A DNA stretch of 53,029 nt from a bacterium (lineage in GTDB: Bacteria > JAMCPX01). A program made the position numbers and the translations under genes. This document shows positions 24,571-33,495 of this stretch, piece after piece. Location: positions 1 to 53,029 of the forward strand of contig JAJYUJ010000019.1 in the NCBI GenBank assembly GCA_021792615.1, given 5' to 3'. Numbering within the stretch: the stretch's first letter is position 1; the number at the start of each line of letters is the position of its first letter. The notes under the pieces are model-generated. The model worked only from the letters and a program-made list of their open reading frames with translations, did no database searches and was not told where the DNA came from.

Positions 24571-25757
24571 TGTTTACCTTTGAGAAGAAAAAGAAAGACA
24601 CCATGATCCTGAATATGGGGCCGTCCCATAATGCGACCCACGGTACGTTACGCATCGTGCTCGAGCTTGACGGTGAAAGGATCGTCAATTCGAACCTGGA
24701 GATAGGTTATCTGCACCGGGGCATCGAAAAGATGGCGGAGCAGCGGACGTACAATGGTTTCATACCGCTTACGGACAGGATGAACTACGTATCTCCCATC
24801 ATGAACAATATTTCGTATGCTCTTGCGGTCGAAAAATTACTGGATATAGACGTGCCGAAGCGGGGTCAGTACCTCAGGGTCATCATGAATGAATTCACGA
24901 GGATTGCCGATCACCTCGTAGCAATCGGAACAAACGTTGTCGATATCGGTGCACTGACAAACTACTTTTACTTCTTCAAAGAAAGGGAAAGGATCTACGA
25001 CCTTATCGAGAAGGTGGTGGGCGCACGGTTGACGACGACCTTTACAAGGGTTGGCGGTATTGCGCGGGACGTATCCGATGACTTTGGATCCGATGTAAGA
25101 TCTCTCTTGAAGGAAATACCCAAATCGATAAATGATGTTGACAAGCTTTTAACGAAAAACCGCATATTCATGGACAGGACAATAAATGTCGGTGCGATAA
25201 CGCAGGATAGGGCGCTTGAATACGGATTTACAGGTCCTGTGCTGCGCGCGACGGGACTTGCATGGGATTTAAGAAAGAAACAGCCCTATTCGAGTTATGA
25301 AGATTTTCAATTCGATGTGCCTATTGGTGAAAACGGCGATACCTACGACAGATATCTCGTAAGAATGGAAGAGATGCGGCAGAGCCTGAGAATCATAGAG
25401 CAGGCAATCGATAACCTCCCGGGAGGTCCTGTCAGTGTTGAAGACCCGCACATAACACTTCCCCCCAAAGAGGATGTTTATAATACCATGGAAGGACTCA
25501 TCCATCATTTTATGTTGATTATGTACGGCATCAAGGCAAAGCCCGGATATGTATATTTCGGCACGGAGGTTGCAAACGGAGAACTCGGATTTTATATCGT
25601 GAGCGATGGTGAACAGTACCCGTACAGGCTCAAGGTGAGACCCCCGTGTTTTGCCATATTCCAGGCGTTTCCGGAAATGATCAAAGGGCACCTGATATCG
25701 GATGCAGTGGCAATACTCGGCAGCCTGAATATTGTAGCAGGAGAACTCGACCGATGA
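24570..25757 (+). CDS. nuoD: NADH-quinone oxidoreductase subunit D
   Basis: This 395-residue, 49-kDa-type subunit forms the quinone pocket with NuoB. It shows NMGPSHNATHGTLR, EIGYLHRGIEKMAEQRTY, LTDRMNYV and a final GSLNIVAGELDR where the ancestral hydrogenase ligands used to be. The stop overlaps nuoE by ATGA. Confidence 0.95.
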   Translation: MFTFEKKKKDTMILNMGPSHNATHGTLRIVLELDGERIVNSNLEIGYLHRGIEKMAEQRTYNGFIPLTDRMNYVSPIMNNISYALAVEKLLDIDVPKRGQYLRVIMNEFTRIADHLVAIGTNVVDIGALTNYFYFFKERERIYDLIEKVVGARLTTTFTRVGGIARDVSDDFGSDVRSLLKEIPKSINDVDKLLTKNRIFMDRTINVGAITQDRALEYGFTGPVLRATGLAWDLRKKQPYSSYEDFQFDVPIGENGDTYDRYLVRMEEMRQSLRIIEQAIDNLPGGPVSVEDPHITLPPKEDVYNTMEGLIHHFMLIMYGIKAKPGYVYFGTEVANGELGFYIVSDGEQYPYRLKVRPPCFAIFQAFPEMIKGHLISDAVAILGSLNIVAGELDR

Positions 25758-26230
25758 TTCAGTTTTCCCAGTCAGCAAGAGAAAAAGTAGAAGAATTGAA
25801 AAGAGTGTATCCTACGAAAGATGCATGCCTCCTTCCCGTGCTGCATATTGCCCAGAAAGAATTCGGGTATATATCTCCCGAGGTAATGGAGTATGTGGCC
25901 GGAGTGGTCGGTGTATCGCCAGCACGGGTCTACGGTGTTGCGACGTTCTACACCATGTACAACAAAAAACCCGTCGGTAAGTATCATGTACAGGTATGTA
26001 CAAACATATCATGTCATCTCGAAGGCTCTGCTCAAATCGTTAACACCTTGAAGTCCGTTTTGGGTATAGAAGAAGGACAGACAACGAAGGATAATATGTT
26101 TACCCTGTCTGCGGTCGAGTGTCTTGGGGCATGCGGCTTTGGTCCCGTTGTTCAGATAAATGACGACTATTACGAACAGTGCACGGAACAAAAGGTGAAG
26201 GAAATTATAGAGGGTCTCAGGAAGAAGTAA
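25754..26230 (+). CDS. nuoE: NADH-quinone oxidoreductase subunit E ([2Fe-2S] N1a)
   Basis: This 158-residue thioredoxin-like subunit binds cluster N1a through C82, C87, C123 and C127 (CTNISC and CLGAC). With NuoF and NuoG it makes the NADH-oxidising module. Start 25754 overlaps the nuoD stop (ATGA); the earlier in-frame ATG at 25646 lies inside nuoD. Confidence 0.95.
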   Translation: MIQFSQSAREKVEELKRVYPTKDACLLPVLHIAQKEFGYISPEVMEYVAGVVGVSPARVYGVATFYTMYNKKPVGKYHVQVCTNISCHLEGSAQIVNTLKSVLGIEEGQTTKDNMFTLSAVECLGACGFGPVVQINDDYYEQCTEQKVKEIIEGLRKK

Positions 26231-27501
26231 TGGAACAGATACTTTTAAAAAATGTAGAAGGTACTAAGCTTGCTGATATAAAAAACTATACCGCTGCCGG
26301 CGGATACGAATCCGCAAAGAAAGCCATTACTTCCATGACCATCGCGCAGATTATCGATGAGGTTAAGAAGTCCGGCTTGCGGGGCAGAGGCGGTGCAGGA
26401 TTCCCCGCGGGCATGAAATGGGACTTCGTTCCCAAGGATTTCAAAGGACCGCGGCACCTTTGCTGCAATGCGGATGAAGGCGAACCCGGTACGTTTAAAG
26501 ACAGGGAACTCCTCGAAAAAAACCCGCACTTGCTTATCGAAGGCATGATCATAGCAAGTTATGCAATCGGTGCAGAGCTTTCTTTTATCTACATACGGGG
26601 TGAGTTTGTCAAGGCAGCGAACACCCTTGAAGCAGCCATTGCCCAGGCCAGAAAACAGGGTTTCCTCGGGGAAAAGATCTTTGGAACGGATAAAAAAGTC
26701 GATATTGTTGTTCACCGCGGTGCCGGAGCTTACATCTGCGGCGAAGAAACCGCCCTTATAGAATCTATAGAAGGAGAGCGCGGAAATCCAAGGGTAAGAC
26801 CGCCGTTCCCTGCTGTCGTCGGAGTATTCGGTAAACCGACCGTTGTAAATAATGTAGAAACACTTGCTGCGGTACCGTCCATTATAAAGAACAGCGGACA
26901 GTGGTATGCCGCCATCGGAGTACCTCCGAAGAATACAGGCTCAAAGCTGTATGCCGTAAGCGGTCATGTGAACAAGCCCGGGGTTTATGAACTACCCATG
27001 GGTACGTCGCTGAAGGACTTAATTTATAATTATGCCGGGGGCATAAAAAACGACAAACAATTAAAGGGTGTCATACCGGGCGGCTCGTCCACACCGGTGC
27101 TCCTGCCCGAAGAGATCGGTGTGAGTATGGATTTCGATTCGCTTGCAAAGGCGGGCTCCATGCTCGGTTCTGCCGCTGTCATCGTTATGGACGAGGATGT
27201 ATGTACGGTGGAGGAGTCCCTGAGGCTTTCCGAATTTTATGCGCATGAGTCGTGCGGACAATGTACTCCCTGCAGGGAAGGTACCGTCTGGATGACAAAG
27301 ATACTAGATAGGATTGAGCATGGACAGGGGGTTCAGGGTGATGTCGAATTGTTGGAAAGGGTATCGGCGAACATCATGGGCAATACCCTGTGCCCGCTCG
27401 GTGATGCCGCAGCAATGATGATGCTCGGGTTCTTAAAGAAGTTTAAAGCTGAATTTGCCCAGCATATTCAGATGAAAAAATGTCCGATAAACAAAAAATG
27501 A
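26230..27501 (+). CDS. nuoF: NADH-quinone oxidoreductase subunit F (NADH/FMN site)
   Basis: This 423-residue subunit holds FMN, the NADH site and cluster N3. GRGGAGFPAG (52-61) and CNADEGEPGTFKDR are the flavin/NADH motifs, and ESCGQCTPCREG with a later NTLCPLGDA supplies the [4Fe-4S] ligands. Start 26230 shares a base with the nuoE stop (TAATG). The presence of nuoEFG indicates that the complex accepts electrons from NADH, not only ferredoxin or F420. Confidence 0.95.
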   Translation: MEQILLKNVEGTKLADIKNYTAAGGYESAKKAITSMTIAQIIDEVKKSGLRGRGGAGFPAGMKWDFVPKDFKGPRHLCCNADEGEPGTFKDRELLEKNPHLLIEGMIIASYAIGAELSFIYIRGEFVKAANTLEAAIAQARKQGFLGEKIFGTDKKVDIVVHRGAGAYICGEETALIESIEGERGNPRVRPPFPAVVGVFGKPTVVNNVETLAAVPSIIKNSGQWYAAIGVPPKNTGSKLYAVSGHVNKPGVYELPMGTSLKDLIYNYAGGIKNDKQLKGVIPGGSSTPVLLPEEIGVSMDFDSLAKAGSMLGSAAVIVMDEDVCTVEESLRLSEFYAHESCGQCTPCREGTVWMTKILDRIEHGQGVQGDVELLERVSANIMGNTLCPLGDAAAMMMLGFLKKFKAEFAQHIQMKKCPINKK

Positions 27502-27517
27502 AAACAGGAAACAGGAA

Positions 27518-29152
27518 ATGCCTACAGTTGAAATAGATGGTAAAAAAATAACCGTTGGACAGGGTGTTACCGTACTCGAAGCTGCGCGTGCGAATGGTAT
27601 CGAGATACCGCATTTCTGTTATCACGAATCATTCAAGAGCGGCGGGTTGTGCAGGATGTGCCTTGTTGAGATAGAGAAGATGCCAAAGCTTCAGACATCG
27701 TGTACAACGGTTGCTACGGAAGGCATGGTTGTAAAAACAACGACAGACCGGGTCAAACAGGCGCGGAGTGCCATCCTTGAGTTTATACTTACCAATCATC
27801 CCCTGGACTGTCCTGACTGCGATCAGGCCGGTGAGTGCGTTTTGCAGGAATACTCCCATAAATACGGGCCGGATAAGAGTGATTTCAGAGAGCCAAAACA
27901 ATTAAGAGAGCATATCCAGTTGAGCGAGCACATAGCCTATGACCCCGAACGGTGCATCATGTGCGAGCGGTGCGTGAGGTATTACCGGGATATTGTCGGT
28001 ACCGAGGAACTCGCTGTCATGGAGCGGGGAGCTCATTCTGAGATAACAACCTTTCCGGGTAGGCAATTGGATTACGGCTATATCGGTAACATAGCGGATA
28101 TCTGTCCTGTCGGAGCGCTGACAACGAAGGATTTTAGGTTTAAGGAAAGGGTCTATAATCTCAGGGCAACGGAGACGATCTGCCCCCTGTGTGAGGCAGG
28201 ATGCACCATCTATGTCGATGCAAAGAAGTATACGGTTTACAGGGTAAGGTCGCGCAGCAAAAACCTTACCAGCATACACACGAATCCGAACAGAAATGTG
28301 ACGGCACTTTACCCGAAGGTGTTTATCGATGCTATATTGAGAAGCTCGTTCATCTGTGACGACGGAAGGCTTGGCTATAAGAAAGCACTGGAAAACAGCT
28401 CTCTTTCCGGACCGGTCAACAGGTATGAACCGGAAAATAGCACATGGAGCGCGAGTATCGCATTGGTTGTCCAGAGAATAAAACAGGCAGGATCAAAGGT
28501 CGGCGGCATACTTTCCCCGTTTGCTACAAACGAGGAAGTGTACGCATTTTTATATCTTATCAAATCCATTACAGCGCATAATTCCGTCGGTATTATGCAA
28601 TTCCCGGAGGCAAAAGAATTCAGGGAATCGACTAAATTAAAACTGCGCAAAGGTGTACAGGCACCGAATCTGAAAGGTATCGAACAGATTGCAGGTGCAC
28701 TCGGTATAAAGATCGTCCCGGTTGATGAGGTCATAGCATCAAAACCAGAACTGCTCTACGTGCTTGGTCCGGTATTCGATCGTATGGATGGTTACACAGA
28801 GAAGATCAAAGATATACAGTGTATTGTTGTTCAGGACTTTAAAGCATCCGCTTTTTCGGAGAAGGCGCATGTTTTCATGCCGGGACTCAGCTTTGCACAG
28901 AAAGACGGGACATACACAAACAAGGACGGGCAGGTACAGAGGATAAGAATAGTAGTCGATTCAAAAGGTAATGCAAAGAATGACCTTGATATACTGACGG
29001 ACATTATATACAACATATCAGGCAAGAAATTAGGCAGTTTTGACAACATATTGGCACTTCTGGTAAAGGAGATAGCGTTTTTTAATAATATCGATATGAA
29101 CTCTCTCACGACCGGGATTAATTTAAGAAAGGCAGCGGGAAGGCTATGGTAG
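27518..29152 (+). CDS. nuoG: NADH-quinone oxidoreductase subunit G, short form
   Basis: This 544-residue subunit carries four iron-sulfur sites: N1b (C34, C45, C48, C62), N5 (H94, C98, C101, C107), N4 (C146, C149, C152, C196) and the extra N7 site (C222, C225, C229, C280). The molybdopterin-fold C-terminal part is much shorter than in typical NuoG (about 680-900 residues) but still shows the FMPGLSFAQKDGTYTNKDGQVQ-type segment. No frameshift is visible: nuoH overlaps the stop, so the shortness is genuine. It probably serves the usual electron-wire role. Confidence 0.92.
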   Translation: MPTVEIDGKKITVGQGVTVLEAARANGIEIPHFCYHESFKSGGLCRMCLVEIEKMPKLQTSCTTVATEGMVVKTTTDRVKQARSAILEFILTNHPLDCPDCDQAGECVLQEYSHKYGPDKSDFREPKQLREHIQLSEHIAYDPERCIMCERCVRYYRDIVGTEELAVMERGAHSEITTFPGRQLDYGYIGNIADICPVGALTTKDFRFKERVYNLRATETICPLCEAGCTIYVDAKKYTVYRVRSRSKNLTSIHTNPNRNVTALYPKVFIDAILRSSFICDDGRLGYKKALENSSLSGPVNRYEPENSTWSASIALVVQRIKQAGSKVGGILSPFATNEEVYAFLYLIKSITAHNSVGIMQFPEAKEFRESTKLKLRKGVQAPNLKGIEQIAGALGIKIVPVDEVIASKPELLYVLGPVFDRMDGYTEKIKDIQCIVVQDFKASAFSEKAHVFMPGLSFAQKDGTYTNKDGQVQRIRIVVDSKGNAKNDLDILTDIIYNISGKKLGSFDNILALLVKEIAFFNNIDMNSLTTGINLRKAAGRLW

Positions 29153-30225
29153 ATTATATAACAGTTGCAATCTATACGGTCATGAGTGTTGTTGTGTTCG
29201 TGCTTATACTGACGACGGTCGCGTTCCTTACACTTGCAGAGAGGCGGATAAGCGCATTCATGCAGGACAGGCTTGGGCCGAACAGAGTAGGTCCATGGGG
29301 ACTTTTCCAGCCTGTTGCCGATGGAATAAAATTCATTATGAAAGAGGACATAACCCCGCTTGAAGCAAATAAGCTCCTGTATACGCTTGCCCCCATTTTA
29401 ACTATCATACCCGCAATGCTTACCTTTGCCGTTGTGCCTTTTGGTCACGACCTGTTCCTGCACGGCAGGGTCATAAACCTCCAGATAGCGAACCTGAATG
29501 TCGGTATACTCTACGTTTTTGCAATAGCGTCCATGGGTATTTTCGGTATCATCATCGGCGGCTGGGCATCGAACAACAAGTATTCCCTCTTGGGTGGATT
29601 GCGTTCTGCATCCCAGTTTATCAGCTATGAAATTTCGATGGGGCTTGCCGTCATTGGCATTTTGATGGTGTATGGTTCGTTAAAATTGAATGATATCGCC
29701 CTCTATCAGGGGAGCTTGTGGTTCAATACAATACCGAAATGGGGCATACTTGTGCAGCCGCTCGGCTTTATTATCTTTCTCGTGAGTGTTTTTGCTGAAA
29801 CAAACAGGGTACCATTTGACCTGCCCGAGGCTGAATCAGAACTTGTTGGAGGTTATCATACGGAATACTCAAGCATGAAATTTGCATTTTTTTTCATGGG
29901 CGAGTATGCCAACATGATCACGGCATCGGCGCTGATAGCAACACTCTATTTCGGCGGATGGCAGGTACCGTATCTTCACAATATAGGGTTTATTATTCCC
30001 AAATTCGGCATAGTCCACATGCAGCAATGGCTTGTCGCAATCATCGAGGTACTTTCTTTTGTGATAAAAGTCGGGTTTTTCCTGTTCTTCTTCCTCTGGG
30101 TAAGATGGACATTGCCGAGGTTCAGGTTTGACCAGCTTACCGCTCTCGGGTGGAAGGTCCTTATCCCTCTTGGCATTCTCAACATTGTCATAACCGGTGC
30201 GCTCATCATGCTCAGGATTATATAA
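29146..30225 (+). CDS. nuoH: NADH-quinone oxidoreductase subunit H
   Basis: This 359-residue membrane subunit of about eight helices links the peripheral and membrane arms and forms the quinone entry. Family motifs are AERRISAFMQDRLGPNRVGP and FAETNRVPFDLPEAESELVGG. The start overlaps the nuoG stop by 7 bp. Confidence 0.95.
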   Translation: MVDYITVAIYTVMSVVVFVLILTTVAFLTLAERRISAFMQDRLGPNRVGPWGLFQPVADGIKFIMKEDITPLEANKLLYTLAPILTIIPAMLTFAVVPFGHDLFLHGRVINLQIANLNVGILYVFAIASMGIFGIIIGGWASNNKYSLLGGLRSASQFISYEISMGLAVIGILMVYGSLKLNDIALYQGSLWFNTIPKWGILVQPLGFIIFLVSVFAETNRVPFDLPEAESELVGGYHTEYSSMKFAFFFMGEYANMITASALIATLYFGGWQVPYLHNIGFIIPKFGIVHMQQWLVAIIEVLSFVIKVGFFLFFFLWVRWTLPRFRFDQLTALGWKVLIPLGILNIVITGALIMLRII

Positions 30226-30226
30226 T

Positions 30227-30751
30227 ATGACGGAAAATAAGAAAAAATATACATTTAAAGAAGCGGTTTATTTTATTGAGATACTCCGCGGACTCGGTGT
30301 TACGATAAAACACTTTTTCACAAGGCGGAAGTTCGCCATAAATTATCCCGAAGAAAAACTCAACATAACCGGTAACACTCAGGCTACCATGAAGGTAATG
30401 GACAAGGACGCCCAGGAGCTCATAGACAGGGTGGAAGTTACCATGAATTACCGGGGTAAACACGCATTGCTTGTCGACGGGGACCTTGGCAGATGTGTGG
30501 CGTGTAAAATGTGTGAGACCGTATGTCCGTTCTTTGCCATATACATCGAACCCGAGGAGTCACCTGATCCGCGGAAGGAAAGAAGTCCGAAGATATTCGA
30601 GGTCGATCTTACGCGATGTGCATACTGCGGATACTGTGTGGAAGCATGTCCTGAAAATGCGATCACTATGACATCGTTCTACAGCCTTGTTGCACGGCAA
30701 CGGCCGGAACTATCCATTCAGAGGAAAGAATTGAGGACAGTGATAAAATGA
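30227..30751 (+). CDS. nuoI: NADH-quinone oxidoreductase subunit I (clusters N6a/N6b)
   Basis: This 174-residue ferredoxin-type subunit has two [4Fe-4S] sites: C90, C93, C96, C100 and C131, C134, C137, C141. It carries electrons from NuoG to N2. Start 30227, one base after the nuoH stop, is preferred to an upstream in-frame ATG inside nuoH. The stop overlaps nuoJ (ATGA). Confidence 0.95.
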   Translation: MTENKKKYTFKEAVYFIEILRGLGVTIKHFFTRRKFAINYPEEKLNITGNTQATMKVMDKDAQELIDRVEVTMNYRGKHALLVDGDLGRCVACKMCETVCPFFAIYIEPEESPDPRKERSPKIFEVDLTRCAYCGYCVEACPENAITMTSFYSLVARQRPELSIQRKELRTVIK

Positions 30752-31251
30752 TAAGCAATGTTTTGTTGTACATAACTGCGGTTTTACTGGTTATAACCTA
30801 TCTTTATGCGGTCATCGCTGGAAATCCGGTCTATAGCGCTCTATCGATGGGAGCGGCATTCTTCCTGACGTCCTTCCTGTTTGTACTGCTTGGTGCCCCT
30901 TTTCTTGCAGCGGTTCAGGTTATCATCTATGTCGGTGCAATGCTCGTCATGTTCCTCTTCATCATTATGATGTTTGATCTGAACAAGACATCAACGGGAA
31001 CCGTCCGGTACAAACCATCGACCATTTTTTCTTACTTCCTTATCATGGTTGTTTTGCTGATAGCTTTCTTTATGGCAAAGGGCGTATTAAAGATGCCCGA
31101 GGGATTCACGATTGTAGGGTTCGGTTCTGCAGAGAACATTGGCTTCAATCTTATGCGTTATTATCTTCTGCCGTTTGAACTTGCATCGTTTATCCTCCTT
31201 GTCGGTGTTTTTGGTGCGATAACGTTTATTAAAAAGAGGGACAAGGAATGA
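30748..31251 (+). CDS. nuoJ: NADH-quinone oxidoreductase subunit J
   Basis: This 167-residue membrane subunit has five helices and the family segment AVQVIIYVGAMLVMFLFIIM. Its third helix region takes part in the conformational coupling of the proton channels. It overlaps nuoK by ATGA. Confidence 0.94.
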   Translation: MISNVLLYITAVLLVITYLYAVIAGNPVYSALSMGAAFFLTSFLFVLLGAPFLAAVQVIIYVGAMLVMFLFIIMMFDLNKTSTGTVRYKPSTIFSYFLIMVVLLIAFFMAKGVLKMPEGFTIVGFGSAENIGFNLMRYYLLPFELASFILLVGVFGAITFIKKRDKE

Positions 31252-31547
31252 GTTACCAGTTGCTTGTAATTCTCAGTTTTGTGCTGTTTGTCATTGGTAT
31301 GATCGGGGTTGCTATGCGCCGCAACATTATCATTGTATTGATATCCCTTGAACTCATGCTCAACGCAGTGAACATCCTGTTCGTGTCGGCATCAAAGTAT
31401 ATGCATACGCTGGACGGACAGATGTTCGTTATCATGGTTATAACCATAGCAGCGGCAGAAACGGCAATTGCCCTTGCTCTCGTTGTGAAGGTATTCAAGA
31501 CAGTCGGCATGGTAAAGATTGACGACTTGAAGAAGCTGAAATGGTGA
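31248..31547 (+). CDS. nuoK: NADH-quinone oxidoreductase subunit K
   Basis: This 99-residue, three-helix subunit is homologous to MrpC. The essential glutamates lie in LISLELMLNAVN and ITIAAAETAIALAL. It is followed 4 bp later by nuoL. Confidence 0.95.
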   Translation: MSYQLLVILSFVLFVIGMIGVAMRRNIIIVLISLELMLNAVNILFVSASKYMHTLDGQMFVIMVITIAAAETAIALALVVKVFKTVGMVKIDDLKKLKW

Positions 31548-31551
31548 AAAA

Positions 31552-33489
31552 ATGGAATTGAATATAGTACGGTATATCTTAATTTTCCCTCTGCTTGGAT
31601 TTTTGGTAAACGGTCTTGTAGGGAAGAGGCTTGGAAATAAGGCCGTGGGATGGATTGCCAACAGTGCAGTGTTTATCAGCTTTGCCCTGGTCGTGTATAT
31701 ATTCATACAGCTTCTCTCCATGGCGCCCGGCTCAAGGCTTATAACAGACACGGTATATACGTGGATCAATTCCGGCAGTCTTACCATAGACTTCAAGCTC
31801 ATGATAGATCCTCTTACTATTGTCATGCTGCTTGTCGTTACGGGTGTCGGGTTCCTCATCCATATCTATTCCATAGGATACATGCACGGGGACAGAAGCT
31901 ATTCGAGATTCTTTGCATATCTGAACCTGTTTATGTTTTCCATGCTGCTGCTGGTACTTTCATCAAACATTGTTCTGATGTTTGTGGGTTGGGAAGGTGT
32001 AGGCCTCTGCTCTTATCTTTTGATAGGTTTCTGGTATGAGAAGGATTCAGCAGCGAATGCCGGTAAAAAGGCATTTATTACAAACAGGGTAGGAGATTAT
32101 GGCTTTTTGCTGGGCCTGTTTTTACTTGCATCTGCGTTTGCTTCAAAAGGGATTTTGACGCTTGATTTTACTACAATGGCAGCTCACATATCCCTCATTT
32201 CGCCACAGATACTTACGATAGTTGGAATACTTTTGTTTGTGGGAGCAACAGGGAAATCAGCACAGCTTCCTCTCTATGTATGGCTGCCTGATGCAATGGA
32301 AGGTCCAACCCCCGTCAGTGCTCTTATTCATGCCGCGACTATGGTTACGGCCGGTGTATACATGATAGCACGGATGAATTTCCTCTATGTGCTTGCTCCT
32401 GAAGCACTTGAGGTCGTAGCAATCGTAGGAGGACTTACAGCCCTGTATGCAGCGACCATCGGCCTTGTTCAAAACGATATCAAAAGGGTGCTGGCGTATT
32501 CTACGATCAGTCAGCTCGGCTACATGTTTGTCGGTGTTGGTGTCGGTGCGTTCAGCGCCGGTATCTTTCATCTTATGACGCATGCCTTCTTTAAAGCGCT
32601 GCTTTTCCTTGGAGCGGGCAGCGTGATCCATGCACTTTCCGGTGAGCAGGACATGAGAAAGATGGGTGGCTTGAAAAACAAGATTCCTGTGACCCATGCA
32701 GTGTTTCTTGCCGCTGCACTCGCAATCTCGGGGATACCGGGGCTGTCCGGCTTTTTCAGCAAAGACAGCATCCTTGCTGCAGCATATGCATCCGGTCATA
32801 CCGTCATATGGTTGCTGGGTTTCATAACCGCTCTTTTAACGGCTTTTTATATATTCAGGCTTATCTACATGACGTTTTACGGAGAGAGCCGTTTGGACAA
32901 GCATGCTGCCGAGCACGTTCATGAGTCACCGAAGGTTATGACCGTTCCGCTGATTATCCTTGCTGTCCTGTCGGTGATAGGCGGTTATATCGGTGTGCCG
33001 CAGTTGCTTGGAAATCTTGTCGGATGGCATAATTCCGATATATTCGTCAATTTCCTTGCACCCGTTTTCCGTACTATGCCCAAGCATGAAATGCCCGTTT
33101 CTACCGAATCATGGCTTATGATCGGATCCATTGCCATGGCAATTTTAGGTGTATTTTTTGCATGGTATGTCTATATCAAGTCCAAAATGCGGCCTGCAGA
33201 ACATGCTGCAGAATCATTGCCGGGCGTGTACAGGCTGCTTCTGAACAAGTATTATGTCGATGAAGTTTATAACGCAATTATTATCAAGCCGCTTCTGTGG
33301 ATGTCGGAGAACTTCCTCTGGAAGATATTCGATGTGCGGGTCGTCGATGGTACTGTTAACGGCTCGGCACAGGTAACGCAATGGGCATCTACGAAACTCA
33401 GGAAGATACAGACAGGCGATTTCCAGGTATATGTGATGCTGTTTTTGATAGGCGTCATTTCGGTTTTAGCATACTTTGTGTTGAGGTAG
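31552..33489 (+). CDS. nuoL: NADH-quinone oxidoreductase subunit L (antiporter-like)
   Basis: This 645-residue distal antiporter-like subunit has about 15-16 helices. FVGWEGVGLCSYLLIGFW supplies the channel glutamate and KSAQLPLYVWLPDAMEGPTPVSALIHAATMV (split here by reading as KSAQLPLYVWLPDAM and PTPVSALIHAATM) the channel lysine and broken helix. The C-terminal lateral helix ends at VLAYFVLR. It pumps ions when electrons reach quinone. Six bp separate it from nuoM. Confidence 0.95.
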   Translation: MELNIVRYILIFPLLGFLVNGLVGKRLGNKAVGWIANSAVFISFALVVYIFIQLLSMAPGSRLITDTVYTWINSGSLTIDFKLMIDPLTIVMLLVVTGVGFLIHIYSIGYMHGDRSYSRFFAYLNLFMFSMLLLVLSSNIVLMFVGWEGVGLCSYLLIGFWYEKDSAANAGKKAFITNRVGDYGFLLGLFLLASAFASKGILTLDFTTMAAHISLISPQILTIVGILLFVGATGKSAQLPLYVWLPDAMEGPTPVSALIHAATMVTAGVYMIARMNFLYVLAPEALEVVAIVGGLTALYAATIGLVQNDIKRVLAYSTISQLGYMFVGVGVGAFSAGIFHLMTHAFFKALLFLGAGSVIHALSGEQDMRKMGGLKNKIPVTHAVFLAAALAISGIPGLSGFFSKDSILAAAYASGHTVIWLLGFITALLTAFYIFRLIYMTFYGESRLDKHAAEHVHESPKVMTVPLIILAVLSVIGGYIGVPQLLGNLVGWHNSDIFVNFLAPVFRTMPKHEMPVSTESWLMIGSIAMAILGVFFAWYVYIKSKMRPAEHAAESLPGVYRLLLNKYYVDEVYNAIIIKPLLWMSENFLWKIFDVRVVDGTVNGSAQVTQWASTKLRKIQTGDFQVYVMLFLIGVISVLAYFVLR

Positions 33490-33495
33490 GATGAA

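Noticed and set aside
27518-29152. Frameshift as cause of the short NuoG
   Set aside because: The following nuoH gene overlaps the stop and starts normally, so no missing C-terminal coding sequence is visible.
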